From contig DAOUFU010000034.1 of the NCBI GenBank assembly GCA_034429275.1, positions 1 to 56,031 on the forward strand: a stretch of DNA of 56,031 nt, in the 5' to 3' direction. The notes beneath the pieces were generated by a model. The model was given only the letters and a program-made list of their open reading frames with translations, searched no databases and was not told where the DNA came from. Position numbers and translations under genes: made by a program. The stretch is from DAOUFU01 sp034429275 (lineage in GTDB: Bacteria > Chloroflexota > Anaerolineae > Aggregatilineales > Aggregatilineaceae). Of this stretch, positions 41,659 through 50,240 are shown piece after piece. Position 1 is the first letter of the stretch. Every line of letters starts with the position of its first letter.

Positions 41659-41684
41659 TAAAAAGAGCCGGGAAAGCCCCGGCT
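41659..41684 (-). terminator. intrinsic terminator of groES
   Basis: AGCCGGG (41666-41672) and CCCGGCT (41678-41684), with a CTTTTT tract on the minus strand. Confidence 0.8.
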
Positions 41685-41703
41685 TTTCGCGCAGGTTGTG
41701 TTT

Positions 41704-41744
41704 GTCTTCGAGCGATACTTTGGAATAGTGCGGCGCTCGAAGAC
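41704..41744. terminator. 11-bp inverted repeat between groES and its terminator
   Basis: GTCTTCGAGCG (41704-41714) and CGCTCGAAGAC (41734-41744) are exact complements with a 19-base loop and no T-tract. Similar to the hairpins at 599, 42120 and 53741. Confidence 0.45.
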
Positions 41745-41778
41745 TAACACAACACGGTGAAGATGCGCACCCCCTGGC

Positions 41779-42072
41779 CTAGTCGTGCAGGCGAGCCAGG
41801 ATGTCGTCTTCGTTCATCAGCAGGTAAGTCTTGCCTTCGTACTTCAGCTCGGTGCCGGTGTACTTGGGGAACAGCACGCTGTCGCCTACCTTGAGATCGG
41901 TTTCCATCTCTTCGGGATTGCCGATAGCTTCGATGGTTCCCCGCTGCGGCTTTTCCTTGGCGGTTTCGGGCAGCAGGACACCCCCTGCGGACTTCGACTC
42001 ACCCTCGTAGGGCAGAACCAGCACGCGTGCGCCAAGCGGTTCAATCTTGGGCTTCTTCGCCTTCGTAGCCAT
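41779..42072 (-). CDS. groES: co-chaperonin GroES
   Basis: 97 residues; the ATG at 42072 is fixed by AAGGAG ten bases upstream. Family features: IEPLGARVLVLP, the mobile loop GESKSAGGVLLPETAKEKP and the roof region. It caps the GroEL ring during folding. groEL is not adjacent and not in this window. No CIRCE element was found in the 108-base upstream spacer. Confidence 0.95.
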   Translation of the reverse strand: MATKAKKPKIEPLGARVLVLPYEGESKSAGGVLLPETAKEKPQRGTIEAIGNPEEMETDLKVGDSVLFPKYTGTELKYEGKTYLLMNEDDILARLHD

Positions 42073-42119
42073 AGACTTCTTTCTCCTTGAAGTAGGTTGT
42101 ATCACTCCACTTTTCACAT

Positions 42120-42160
42120 GCAGGCGCTCGATCGACTTGGCTGGCATGTCGAGCGCCTGC
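42120..42160. terminator. 12-bp inverted repeat between the disulfide oxidoreductase gene and groES
   Basis: GCAGGCGCTCGA (42120-42131) and TCGAGCGCCTGC (42149-42160), 17-base loop, no T-tract. Likely 3'-end hairpin for the upstream gene. Confidence 0.5.
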
Positions 42161-42180
42161 CTAGCTTGCGGTGGGCGAGA

Positions 42181-42831
42181 TTAGCGCCCTACCGCGACCT
42201 TCAGCTTTTCGAGGAGCATCTGTTCGGGCGCGGCCCCCTCGATGTAGACCGTCTCGTTGATCACGGTACGCGGTACACCCATGACCTGGTATTTGTTTCC
42301 CAAATGAGGGAACTCAGTGACTTCAACCATATCCGCCGTAACTTTGTCGGATAGGTGCGCCAGCTGGTGGGCGAGCACGACCGCGCCGGGGCAATAGGGG
42401 CAGGTCGGCGTGACAAAGACCTGCAGGTGAACCGGCTTTTCCAATGATTCGAGGAAACGCAGCGTTTCGGCAGACACCTGGTGCCCCTGACCGCCCACCA
42501 TCAAGATCGCCTCAAGGAACGAGGTGAACTCATAACCGGACGGGATGCCGTAAAACCGGATGCCAAAATCCCGGTCACCATCCCCCATGATCGCAATCGC
42601 CGGAATTTTGTCAATCTTCAGCGAGTCGGCCAGTGCTTTGTCGGCGACAAAATCGTGAACATGCACCGAGACGCTGGGCGAAAGCGCGGCCACTTCTTCG
42701 GCGATCTGCCGGGTTTCTTTGCAGAAGCCACACTCAAATTCCTGAGTGAACAGGTGAATGCGAACCGGCGTGTTGATGCCTGCCAGCAGCGTGCGAACCT
42801 GATCTTGGGTTTCCCTATCCATCAATGCCAT
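42181..42831 (-). CDS. protein disulfide oxidoreductase-like, two thioredoxin folds
   Basis: 216 residues; ATG 42831 has AGAGGA nine bases upstream. Two thioredoxin/glutaredoxin-fold halves, each with a CxxC: CGFC in the first (about residue 36) and CPYC in the second (about 144). Each half keeps its cis-Pro loop (KIPAIAIM and GVPRTVIN). This matches the PDO family described from thermophiles, which reduces or isomerises cytoplasmic disulfides. No signal peptide. A probable promoter lies at 42918-42946. Confidence 0.85.
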   Translation of the reverse strand: MALMDRETQDQVRTLLAGINTPVRIHLFTQEFECGFCKETRQIAEEVAALSPSVSVHVHDFVADKALADSLKIDKIPAIAIMGDGDRDFGIRFYGIPSGYEFTSFLEAILMVGGQGHQVSAETLRFLESLEKPVHLQVFVTPTCPYCPGAVVLAHQLAHLSDKVTADMVEVTEFPHLGNKYQVMGVPRTVINETVYIEGAAPEQMLLEKLKVAVGR

Positions 42832-42917
42832 CGGAGGTTTTCCTCTATCTGCGCTCAATTGACCAATACACCCAATTAGATGCAGCACCCTACCGATGGT
42901 TGCGATGCTCATGCATC

Positions 42918-42946
42918 ATCATACCGTGAAATGAGCCGGGTTTCTA
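42918..42946 (-). promoter_or_regulatory. candidate promoter of the disulfide oxidoreductase gene
   Basis: TAGAAA (42946-42941), 17-base spacer, TATGAT (42923-42918) on the minus strand. Confidence 0.4.
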
Positions 42947-42953
42947 AAAGAAA

Positions 42954-42983
42954 TTCGTTAGAGGTATCAACGAGATGTATAAT
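42954..42983 (+). promoter_or_regulatory. candidate promoter of the small membrane protein at 43087
   Basis: Perfect TATAAT (42978-42983) with a weak TTCGTT 18 bases upstream; divergent from the previous promoter. Confidence 0.4.
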
Positions 42984-43086
42984 GTTCGCCATGACAGAGA
43001 GAAACCCTGCATGAACTGAGCTATATGAATCGGGCCAACCCGGTGGGCCGATGACCGGTCGTTAGGTGTAGTGGGGAGGGTGCAGC

Positions 43087-43347
43087 GTGGACGAATTGCT
43101 GGATGCCATTCTTGGGCGCAACCGACGGAACCGCCGAGACGATGGGGTTTTGGGCGACCTGCTGGGTACAGTGGGGCGGTGGGTGCGGACATGTGGCTGT
43201 CTGCTGGTTTTGGCGATCGTGGGAGCGATTGTGGCCATCGCTGCCGGGGTGATCAAGCTCACCAATGACCAGATCACAATCGTAATTGTGTTTATCACGA
43301 TGATCGTCGCTACTGCTTCGCTTATTCGCACCAGCACGGGCTACTGA
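43087..43347 (+). CDS. small two-helix membrane protein
   Basis: 86 residues, not recognised. GTG 43087 has a strong GGGGAGG upstream. A basic N-terminal stretch (GRNRRNRRDD) precedes two hydrophobic helices (about 38-58 and 63-80). Transcribed alone, divergent from the disulfide oxidoreductase gene and convergent with the M23 peptidase gene. Confidence 0.65.
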   Translation: MDELLDAILGRNRRNRRDDGVLGDLLGTVGRWVRTCGCLLVLAIVGAIVAIAAGVIKLTNDQITIVIVFITMIVATASLIRTSTGY

Positions 43348-43376
43348 ATCGCGAGCGCGCACCCCACCAGGCAGGA

Positions 43377-44807
43377 TCACGGGAAGCTGTGTTGCACCCA
43401 CTGCATCGGGTCTACCTGCACGCCGCTCACCCACATTTCCCAGTGCAGGTGTGGACCGGTGGATCGCCCGGTTGATCCGACCGTCCCAATGACCTGGCCC
43501 GCCGTGACGACATCCCCTACCGCGACTTGAATCTGATCCTGATGCCAGTAGCCGGTGAGCACGCCCCATCCATGATCGATGATGGTGGTGTTGCCGCGCA
43601 CCGGCAGAGACTCGGTCAGAACGACTACACCCGCCGCCGGAGCGGTGATCGGTGAGCCTGGAGCGGCTCCAAAATCCGTCCCGCTGTGGAACGTGTCGAT
43701 TGGGTTGCCGTTGTATGAGCGCCGCGTGCCGAACTGGGAAGTAATGGCTCCGGACGACGGCAGGCCCATCATGCCCTCAAAGTAGCGCTGAGCGGTGAAG
43801 CCGCTCATGATGGTGGCTACGCGCTGCCATTCCGGCTCGGTGACATCGGTATTCAGCAGGTCCTGATTTCCGATAGAGATTTCCTCGGAACTGTAACCCC
43901 CTTCTATCACCTCTACATTGAGTCTGAACGCCGTGCGCGCGCCATCGGGCAGTGTTGCCACGATGTTGAGTGGGTATATTCCCGCAGCAGTGAAAGCGTG
44001 GATTCCGACCAGCGCATAGTGTTCGGTGGCATCTTGCGTCACGACCTGAAGCAGGTCTCCCATGAATGTCCCGGTGACCTGTGCGGAGCCACTGGTGCTG
44101 ACATGGATGCTCATGGTTTGGCCCTGAACAGCCGGGATCGGCCACAGACTATAGTCCACTAAGGGGTAAGGAAGGTCCTTGTTGGCCGGCCCTGGTTGTC
44201 GTGGAATCCACAGCGTTTGCCCGGTGAACAGTGGTAGAGTAGCCGCCAGGCTGTTGGAACGCCGAAGCTCGGCGATCGAGACCTGATGGGCCAGCGCGAC
44301 TCGAGCCAGGGTATCTCCCGGACGAACGCGATACCGGTAGCGCGGTCCGGCGCTGGAATCCGGCGTATTTTGGGCTATGCTGAGGCTTTGGCCCACAAAA
44401 ATTTGGGCTGGATTAGTCAGGTGATTATCCAATGCGATACGGTCGGATGTGGTGTTGTAGGTTTGGGCAAGAGTATCCAGGGTATCGCCTGGGGAGAAGA
44501 TGTGCTGAATGACCAGATTGGCGGCGGCCATCTGAGCATTGGGAATTAGCAGGCGCTGGCCGACTGCCAGGTAGCGAGGATCGGTGATGCCGTTGGCAGC
44601 AGCGATGATCTCGACAGTGGACCCGTATTGTAGCGCGATGCCGAACAGCGTTTCGTCACGTTGAACGACGTGGATCACTGCGCCCGGCGGGGGATTGGCC
44701 GGGTCACCACCCTGCGCGCGGGTGATTGCTGGCTGCCCGGCAGCCCAGATGAACGACAGGGCAAGCAGCAGGTATGCCGTGATGCGAGCAGACACGCGGA
44801 CCGTCAT
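43377..44807 (-). CDS. secreted LysM / M23 peptidase
   Basis: 476 residues. Signal peptide (about 1-31), then three LysM domains (about 44-90, 98-145, 158-203) that bind peptidoglycan. A beta domain (215-310) and a C-terminal M23 metallopeptidase domain (about 350-470) follow, with zinc motifs HSGTDFG and GPHLHWE. It is expected to cut or bind cell-wall peptides outside the membrane. All zinc ligands look present, so it may be active. Its start overlaps the preceding gene (ATGA). Confidence 0.93.
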   Translation of the reverse strand: MTVRVSARITAYLLLALSFIWAAGQPAITRAQGGDPANPPPGAVIHVVQRDETLFGIALQYGSTVEIIAAANGITDPRYLAVGQRLLIPNAQMAAANLVIQHIFSPGDTLDTLAQTYNTTSDRIALDNHLTNPAQIFVGQSLSIAQNTPDSSAGPRYRYRVRPGDTLARVALAHQVSIAELRRSNSLAATLPLFTGQTLWIPRQPGPANKDLPYPLVDYSLWPIPAVQGQTMSIHVSTSGSAQVTGTFMGDLLQVVTQDATEHYALVGIHAFTAAGIYPLNIVATLPDGARTAFRLNVEVIEGGYSSEEISIGNQDLLNTDVTEPEWQRVATIMSGFTAQRYFEGMMGLPSSGAITSQFGTRRSYNGNPIDTFHSGTDFGAAPGSPITAPAAGVVVLTESLPVRGNTTIIDHGWGVLTGYWHQDQIQVAVGDVVTAGQVIGTVGSTGRSTGPHLHWEMWVSGVQVDPMQWVQHSFP

Positions 44808-46192
44808 GGTGTAGTGGGTCTTTGGCGAATCTGATCGATAAGGTCGCGTGCCGAACTGAGGCGGCTATAGGCGGCTTCGGCCAGGGGAATACCTTCGGCT
44901 GCTGAATTCGCCAATGTGCCGGTCGGACAATCGCGCTCGAACAAAGCACGAGCCTGCACAGCAGCCGTCATTCCTTCCTGAACCAGCTGGATGGCCTGAG
45001 CGAGCTGCGGATCGGCGACATCGGTCCGGTTAAGCTGGGCCTGCTGGTCAGGTGTCAGGGCAAAGGGGTTGGGCCAGGGATCAAGGCGGCAGCCAGATGT
45101 GCTCGAAGGTCCCGGCGATCCCTGCGCTTGACGCCATTGATCGACCATTCCCGAATTGAACTGGTTTTTGAGGTCGCCCATTACTGCCAACTGGCGCGAC
45201 AGGCTGCCCAAAATGGCGGTGTAATCGAGATTGGGATAGGGCAGGGTCACACCAGGCGCAGGCGGGGCAGTAGGAGTCGGCGTGGTTGTGGGCGGCGTGA
45301 CGTTGCTCGCGTCGGGAGTTGTGTTAACCGGCGACTCCGGTGACGAATCCTCGGTGGAGAGAGCAGGCGGCGTGTTGGTTGGAACAACGGCGGCCAGCGG
45401 GTCGGGCGTGAACGTCGGCGCGGTTGTGGGAGCAGGGCGGGCGATGGCTTGCTGGAGCAGGTTCGCGGTGTCCTGGAGCTGAATGGCGGCCTGGTCCAGA
45501 GCGGCAGATGCCCCCAACACATCGTTCACATCCGGTTCGGGCAGGCGGCAGGAGTGTCGCCATTGGAACTGGGCACTGTCCAGATTGACGATGGCAGCAT
45601 CGAGACGGCTGCCTACAAGATTGAGATCGCGATACGTGAGTTGATCGGCAGTGGTAAGCTGGATCGGCAGCGGCGTCGGCAGGTTGAGATCGCACTTCAC
45701 TTCGCGCGTGGTGTTATAGTGGGCGATTTCAGCTCGCAGTGTGGCCAGAAACGCATTCGACTGATCGAGGCGGTTCTGCATCAGGGTGATCAGCAGATCG
45801 CGGTCAGTGGGACCCACCTGGGCTATGGCCGTAGGCGAGGCCGAAGGTTCTTCGCTGCTGAACAGGCTGCCCAGGTCGACTCGAGTCACGACATTTGCGA
45901 TCAGGGTAAGCACCAGCGTGAGCGAGAGAAAGCCAGCCGCTTTTTTGAGCGCGGCATTGCTGATGCGCGGCGAGCGCACCACGTACCCCTGCTGGATGGC
46001 TTTGAGGGCTGCCAGGGCATCGTAAGCAATATCACGTACTGCGTCATCCTCATCGTTCAGGTAGGCATGGCGCAGGTACGGGATGGTGCGCGGATCGCGG
46101 CTCTCGGCCATGAGCCGGTAGGCAGCACGGCGTTCCTTTGCACTCTGGCTTTTGGCCTGCTTCACGAGATCGCTTAACTGTGGCTGGCTCAT
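44804..46192 (-). CDS. HEAT-repeat membrane protein with P/T-rich extracellular part
   Basis: 462 residues. ATG 46192 follows GAGGA. The N-terminal 65 residues form HEAT-like helices (RDPRTIPYLRHAYLNDEDDAV is the repeat region; cited only as a marker). One membrane helix (about 85-105), a Cys-containing helical region and a P/T/S-rich stretch (about 260-320) follow, then a C-terminal helical domain with further Cys. No enzyme motif. Coupled to the M23 gene by overlapping stop and start. Confidence 0.65.
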   Translation of the reverse strand: MSQPQLSDLVKQAKSQSAKERRAAYRLMAESRDPRTIPYLRHAYLNDEDDAVRDIAYDALAALKAIQQGYVVRSPRISNAALKKAAGFLSLTLVLTLIANVVTRVDLGSLFSSEEPSASPTAIAQVGPTDRDLLITLMQNRLDQSNAFLATLRAEIAHYNTTREVKCDLNLPTPLPIQLTTADQLTYRDLNLVGSRLDAAIVNLDSAQFQWRHSCRLPEPDVNDVLGASAALDQAAIQLQDTANLLQQAIARPAPTTAPTFTPDPLAAVVPTNTPPALSTEDSSPESPVNTTPDASNVTPPTTTPTPTAPPAPGVTLPYPNLDYTAILGSLSRQLAVMGDLKNQFNSGMVDQWRQAQGSPGPSSTSGCRLDPWPNPFALTPDQQAQLNRTDVADPQLAQAIQLVQEGMTAAVQARALFERDCPTGTLANSAAEGIPLAEAAYSRLSSARDLIDQIRQRPTTP

Positions 46193-46281
46193 GCTTCCTC
46201 TTCACCGGTGATCACGGTGCTCGTGTATGTCAGGCTCAACTCCGATTCAATGATACGTCAAGTCAGCATGGGCGCAAAGCG

Positions 46282-47328
46282 TCACGGCTCACGGACGGTG
46301 AACAGGCAGTTACCCGTATCTGCTTCATTGGCAGTGCCAGGGCCAAAATTGGCATAGCCGTCGGTGATAGCGGTGTCCCATGTGAGCCGGAAGGTAATCT
46401 CATGGTCGCCTGCGCTGAGCTTGCCGACCGGGTAGTACCAGTAGATGATGTAGACGCCCGATTCGCGTTTGAGTTCGGTGCCATAGCTGGCCCAGTTTTC
46501 GAGCAGCTTACCATCGAGCCGGACCTCGTAATTGGCATTGTCGAGATGCTGCTGCATCTGTTCCTCGCGGGCGACAAACCAGCTCCATTCGACATACACC
46601 GTGTCGTTGGTGGTAGGGCTGGGTGGGATCACATTTTTCTGCCGGCAGTAAGCCAAAATATCGACCCGTTCGGGAACAGGGGTTGCGCCAGGGGTACGGG
46701 TGACTATTGTGGCTCCGGTGGTAACCTGACTGCCAGGGGTGACGGTATTGGTGGGCTGAACCCGGACGATCTCATCGTAGTCGGTGGCGACCAGGTTAGA
46801 GCGTATCCACAGCCGATACTCTTCCCCATCTTCATCGACATAGACGACTTTGTACCAATCCAGCCCTTGATCGTCTTTTTGCCTGCCGATCTCCCCTAAT
46901 GACGAATTGGCCGGAATACTGAGTACGATGTCGCTGTTGAACCCTGGCGCTGACCGGAGATTCACGCGCGATTGGTTAGACTGGACGATGCCTGACACGG
47001 TCGGTGGTGGGGTGACGGGCAACGTCGCGGTCAGAGTCGGTGGAACGGGTGTCTCGGTTGGCTCCGGCGTGATCGAGGGAGTGAACGTGGCGCTCGGCAA
47101 AGGGGTGGCCGTGAAGCGCGGCGTAAAGCTCAGGATCGGCTTGATGGTGCGGGTTGGCTCGATCACACCGGCGGCACTGCCGCCAACATCACTCACCGGG
47201 CCGGTGGATGCGGTAGGTTCGGTCTCGACGGGATCACAGGCGGCCAGAATCATGAGAGTGCTCACCAGGAGCCAAAGTCCCCGGCGCGCGACGATCGTTG
47301 GTTTGGTCCGGTTTGCCCAGCACCTCAT
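46282..47328 (-). CDS. SH3-domain lipoprotein
   Basis: 348 residues. ATG 47328 is set by GGGGAGG nine bases upstream. Signal peptide with lipobox ILAAC (Cys about 31), a P/T-rich linker (about 50-115) and an SH3b domain (about 117-185, RVNLRSAPGF and LWIRSNLV). A second linker and a C-terminal beta domain (about 225-345) with two Cys follow. Same layout as the truncated lipoprotein at the window start. Probably a wall- or surface-binding component working near the LysM/M23 peptidase. Confidence 0.75.
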   Translation of the reverse strand: MRCWANRTKPTIVARRGLWLLVSTLMILAACDPVETEPTASTGPVSDVGGSAAGVIEPTRTIKPILSFTPRFTATPLPSATFTPSITPEPTETPVPPTLTATLPVTPPPTVSGIVQSNQSRVNLRSAPGFNSDIVLSIPANSSLGEIGRQKDDQGLDWYKVVYVDEDGEEYRLWIRSNLVATDYDEIVRVQPTNTVTPGSQVTTGATIVTRTPGATPVPERVDILAYCRQKNVIPPSPTTNDTVYVEWSWFVAREEQMQQHLDNANYEVRLDGKLLENWASYGTELKRESGVYIIYWYYPVGKLSAGDHEITFRLTWDTAITDGYANFGPGTANEADTGNCLFTVREP

Positions 47329-47464
47329 ACGAGTGTACCTCCCCAGATGATGATCGAAAGTAGTTTCGCCCATGAACGTCCATTCGTCGCCAACGGGTAG
47401 GTCTGGCGCTGCCCATTGGCGAACAAAAATGCGCACTTAAGGAGCGCGGGCGGGTGGACTTTGC

Positions 47465-47890
47465 CTAAGCGGGCGGCTGGGAACCGGGTTGAGCTTTGCG
47501 CCCAACAGCCAGCATCAACCGCACCCGGTCGATCAGCCCACTGGCGATATAGGGTTTTACAATATATCCATCTGCTCCACCGTCCAGGCACCGCCGGATC
47601 GAGCCAGGATCATTTTTGGCAGAGAGGATGAGCACAGGTACCGTATCGAGATGTGACTTGATGCGAATCTGATGCAGGACCTGAAACCCGTCGATGCCTG
47701 GCATCATCAAATCCAATATAATGAAGTCAGGCGTATGGGTGGCGAGATATTCCAGCGCGTCGCTGCTGTCAGAGAATGTATGTGATTCGGCATCTATACG
47801 CCGCATCAGCATCGACATCAACACTAAAAGCTCTGTATCATCATCAATGATGACAATCTGCCGAACAGGTTGTTCTGAGGCTGTGCTCAC
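47465..47890 (-). CDS. single-domain response regulator
   Basis: 141 residues, only a receiver domain. GTG 47890 follows GAGG. Acidic triad D16-D18, phospho-acceptor D60 in LDLMMPG, Ser90 at the switch position and K112 in VKPY are all present. No output domain and no histidine kinase nearby, so it acts through protein contacts or as part of a distant phosphorelay. Confidence 0.93.
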   Translation of the reverse strand: MSTASEQPVRQIVIIDDDTELLVLMSMLMRRIDAESHTFSDSSDALEYLATHTPDFIILDLMMPGIDGFQVLHQIRIKSHLDTVPVLILSAKNDPGSIRRCLDGGADGYIVKPYIASGLIDRVRLMLAVGRKAQPGSQPPA

Positions 47891-48155
47891 AGGATTACCT
47901 CTTCGTCATGGTCAGGGAATAGTTGCAGATCACTGGTGGAACAGGCCGATGGTAAGTCAAGTTTTACCCTCAGGCGAGACTCAAGGCAAATTTTTGACTT
48001 GACAGTCCACCAGGAATCGCGATCATTATACCATCAAGCGTATCTAGCGGGCTGCTTTGGGGTTTTGTACTGTAGATGGGCGCCGGTTCGCTTTGGCGAA
48101 TGATGGTGTCTCCGCTGAGATGAGTGGAATTTCGGACTGAATGGAGGAAAGCAGC

Positions 48156-48782
48156 TTGAGCGCTGTACAAGTTATCCTGGTGATCGCGATCGCTTACGTG
48201 ATTGGTTCAATCCCGACGGCGTATGTTGTGGCACGGCTGAAGGGCGTGGATATTTTCGCGGTCGGCAGCGGTAACATGGGTGCGAACAACGTATGGCGGT
48301 CAATCGGCTTTCCGTATGGCCTGTTGGTGTGGGCACTTGATGGTTCCAAAGGGATCGTGGCGATCCTGATTGCGAGGCAGATACTCTCGGACAATCAGGC
48401 TGCGGCAAGCGCTATTGCGGCAGTGGCCGCAGTGGCCGGGCACAACTGGTCCTTTCTGGCGACGATCATTACCGGAAAACTGCGCGGGGGTAAAGGTGCG
48501 GCGACAGCCAGTGGCGCGTTCATCTTCCTTGCTCCCACTCTGTTTGTGGCTTTGGTGCTGGCGATGGGCGCGCTGATTGTGCTGCTGACGCGCTATGTTT
48601 CGTTGGGGGTGTTGATCGCGATTGCAGCATCGGGTATTGTGATGATTGGGCTGGTGGTTATGGGGACGTTGGCACCCATCTACAGCCTGTACCTGCTGAT
48701 ATGCCTCATGGTGTTTGTGGCGCACCGTGGAAACATCGTGCGGCTGCTGCGGGGTACTGAGCGCCGCCTGGGCGAGCATTAA
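48156..48782 (+). CDS. plsY: glycerol-3-phosphate acyltransferase PlsY
   Basis: 208 residues. TTG 48156 is preferred because GGAGG lies eight bases upstream; ATG 48141 has no ribosome site. Acyl-phosphate:glycerol-3-phosphate acyltransferase, the first step of phospholipid synthesis, in the membrane. Motifs: GSIPTAYVVAR, GSGNMGANNVWR, LDGSKG, GHNWS and GGKGAATA. About six membrane helices. A strong terminator follows at 48808. Confidence 0.95.
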   Translation: MSAVQVILVIAIAYVIGSIPTAYVVARLKGVDIFAVGSGNMGANNVWRSIGFPYGLLVWALDGSKGIVAILIARQILSDNQAAASAIAAVAAVAGHNWSFLATIITGKLRGGKGAATASGAFIFLAPTLFVALVLAMGALIVLLTRYVSLGVLIAIAASGIVMIGLVVMGTLAPIYSLYLLICLMVFVAHRGNIVRLLRGTERRLGEH

Positions 48783-48807
48783 GCGATAAACCTGGATCGG
48801 AAAACGC

Positions 48808-48837
48808 AAATGCCCGGCACAAGCGCCGGGCATTTTT
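48808..48837 (+). terminator. intrinsic terminator of plsY
   Basis: AAATGCCCGGC and GCCGGGCATTT pair over 11 bases around a six-base loop, followed by a T-tract. Confidence 0.88.
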
Positions 48838-48857
48838 GATTTCACGGACCTGACCCT

Positions 48858-50240
48858 TTATCCCCCGTGACGCCGCGTATGCACCGCACCGCCCATGTAA
48901 TCTGGCACGAGCAGAGCAAACACCTTGCAGCGCCGACGGTCTAGCAGCCGGCTGCGTAAGAAGGGATCAAGCTCCTCAAACGCCTGCGTGGTGGTGAACA
49001 CGGTGGGTAGCCGCGAGAGGTAACGGTAATCGGCGATCTGGTGGATTTTCTCGCGCGCCCATGAAGAGGCGTTAGTCAGGTCGAGGTTGTCGATCACCAG
49101 GAGCGGACAGGTCCGAATCTCCTGGAAACGCTTGGTAAACGCCACCCCCGACGAGGGATTGAATGTCTCGCGCAGGTAGTCCAGCAAATCGGGCGCGGTT
49201 ACCATGATGACCGGTTCGCCAAGCCTGTGCCGGTAATTGGCAATGGCCGCCGCCAGATGAGTCTTGCCACTCCCATGTTCGCCTAGCAAAAGCAGCCAAT
49301 CTTGCGGGTTCTCGGCGTATTGGCGGGCTAACTGGAATGCCTGTTGTAAATTGCGGCGTTCTTGTTCCGGCAGGGTGGACTGGCGCATGTCCCAGGTTTC
49401 GAACACCATGTCACCATACAGACTGAGGTTAGACAGGGTGGTATGCTCCTGGGCCTGATCTGATCGGCGGAAGTCAGGCAAGGCCATATTGATACTGCGG
49501 GTGAGCGCACTGTCTACCAGGCGGCTCCGGATGCGTTGGTCGAGCCGGTCGAGTTCCACGTTGGTGGTGATAACGGTAGGCAGCCGCCGAACGTAGCGGT
49601 GGTTGATGAGCTGGAAAAGTTTTTCCTGTGCCCAGGCGGTAGCACTTTCTGCGCCCAGGTCGTCGAGTACCAGCAACGGCGCATCGCGCACACGCTCGAA
49701 CAAGTCATCATATTCGATTTCGGACGATGGGCTGTACGTCGAGCGCAGATGATCGAGCAAGTCTGGCGCGGTGACAAAGATCACCGCGGTACCCTGGGCC
49801 AGGCGATAGTTAGCGATAGCGCAGGCAAGATGAGTCTTGCCGCTGCCATAGTTGCCTTGAAACAAGAGCCAGCCATCGGGGTTTTGAGCATAGCGCATGG
49901 CGCTTTCCGCGCTAACGCGCAGCGTTGCAAGCTGCTCGCTGTTGAGGTGATCCAGGTCTACGATAAACGTGTCAAATGTTTTGTCGGCCACGGCGTCAAG
50001 ATTGCTCATGGCGCGGAGGTGCGCGTTATGACGGGCAGCGATGATCTCGCGCTGGCAGACGCAAGGAAACGCTTTGCCAAAATCGGGATGGCCCACCGGT
50101 ACATTGCGCGTGACCAACCCAATGCCTCCGCAGATGGGGCAGGGAGTGGGAGCCGAACGTTCAGTAGTCGATGAAGTCGGAGAATTCGCCCTGGATGTAC
50201 CGTCGCCCATTCGCTTGAGGTGATCGCTGAGTGACTCCAC
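48858..50240 (-). CDS. tandem DnaC-like AAA+ ATPase (two loader domains in one chain)
   Basis: 460 residues from GTG 50240 (GAAGGA seven bases upstream); longer upstream frames lack a ribosome site. A Cys4 zinc motif (CPIC 34-37, CVC 60-62) precedes two DnaC/DnaI-like domains. Domain 1: Walker A GNYGSGKT (129-136), Walker B LLVLDD, Arg in RIRSR. Domain 2: Walker A GEHGSGKT (320-327), Walker B LLVIDN, Arg in FLRSR. A classical loader has one ATPase domain and about 250-310 residues. In domain 2 the second Walker B acid is Asn, so it may bind but not hydrolyse ATP. It overlaps the dnaD-like gene by 80 bases. Confidence 0.88.
   Translation of the reverse strand: MESLSDHLKRMGDGTSRANSPTSSTTERSAPTPCPICGGIGLVTRNVPVGHPDFGKAFPCVCQREIIAARHNAHLRAMSNLDAVADKTFDTFIVDLDHLNSEQLATLRVSAESAMRYAQNPDGWLLFQGNYGSGKTHLACAIANYRLAQGTAVIFVTAPDLLDHLRSTYSPSSEIEYDDLFERVRDAPLLVLDDLGAESATAWAQEKLFQLINHRYVRRLPTVITTNVELDRLDQRIRSRLVDSALTRSINMALPDFRRSDQAQEHTTLSNLSLYGDMVFETWDMRQSTLPEQERRNLQQAFQLARQYAENPQDWLLLLGEHGSGKTHLAAAIANYRHRLGEPVIMVTAPDLLDYLRETFNPSSGVAFTKRFQEIRTCPLLVIDNLDLTNASSWAREKIHQIADYRYLSRLPTVFTTTQAFEELDPFLRSRLLDRRRCKVFALLVPDYMGGAVHTRRHGG

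Noticed and set aside
42073..42180. CIRCE heat-shock operator upstream of groES
   Set aside because: Looked for TTAGCACTC-N9-GAGTGCTAA; the spacer contains only the unrelated 12-bp hairpin.
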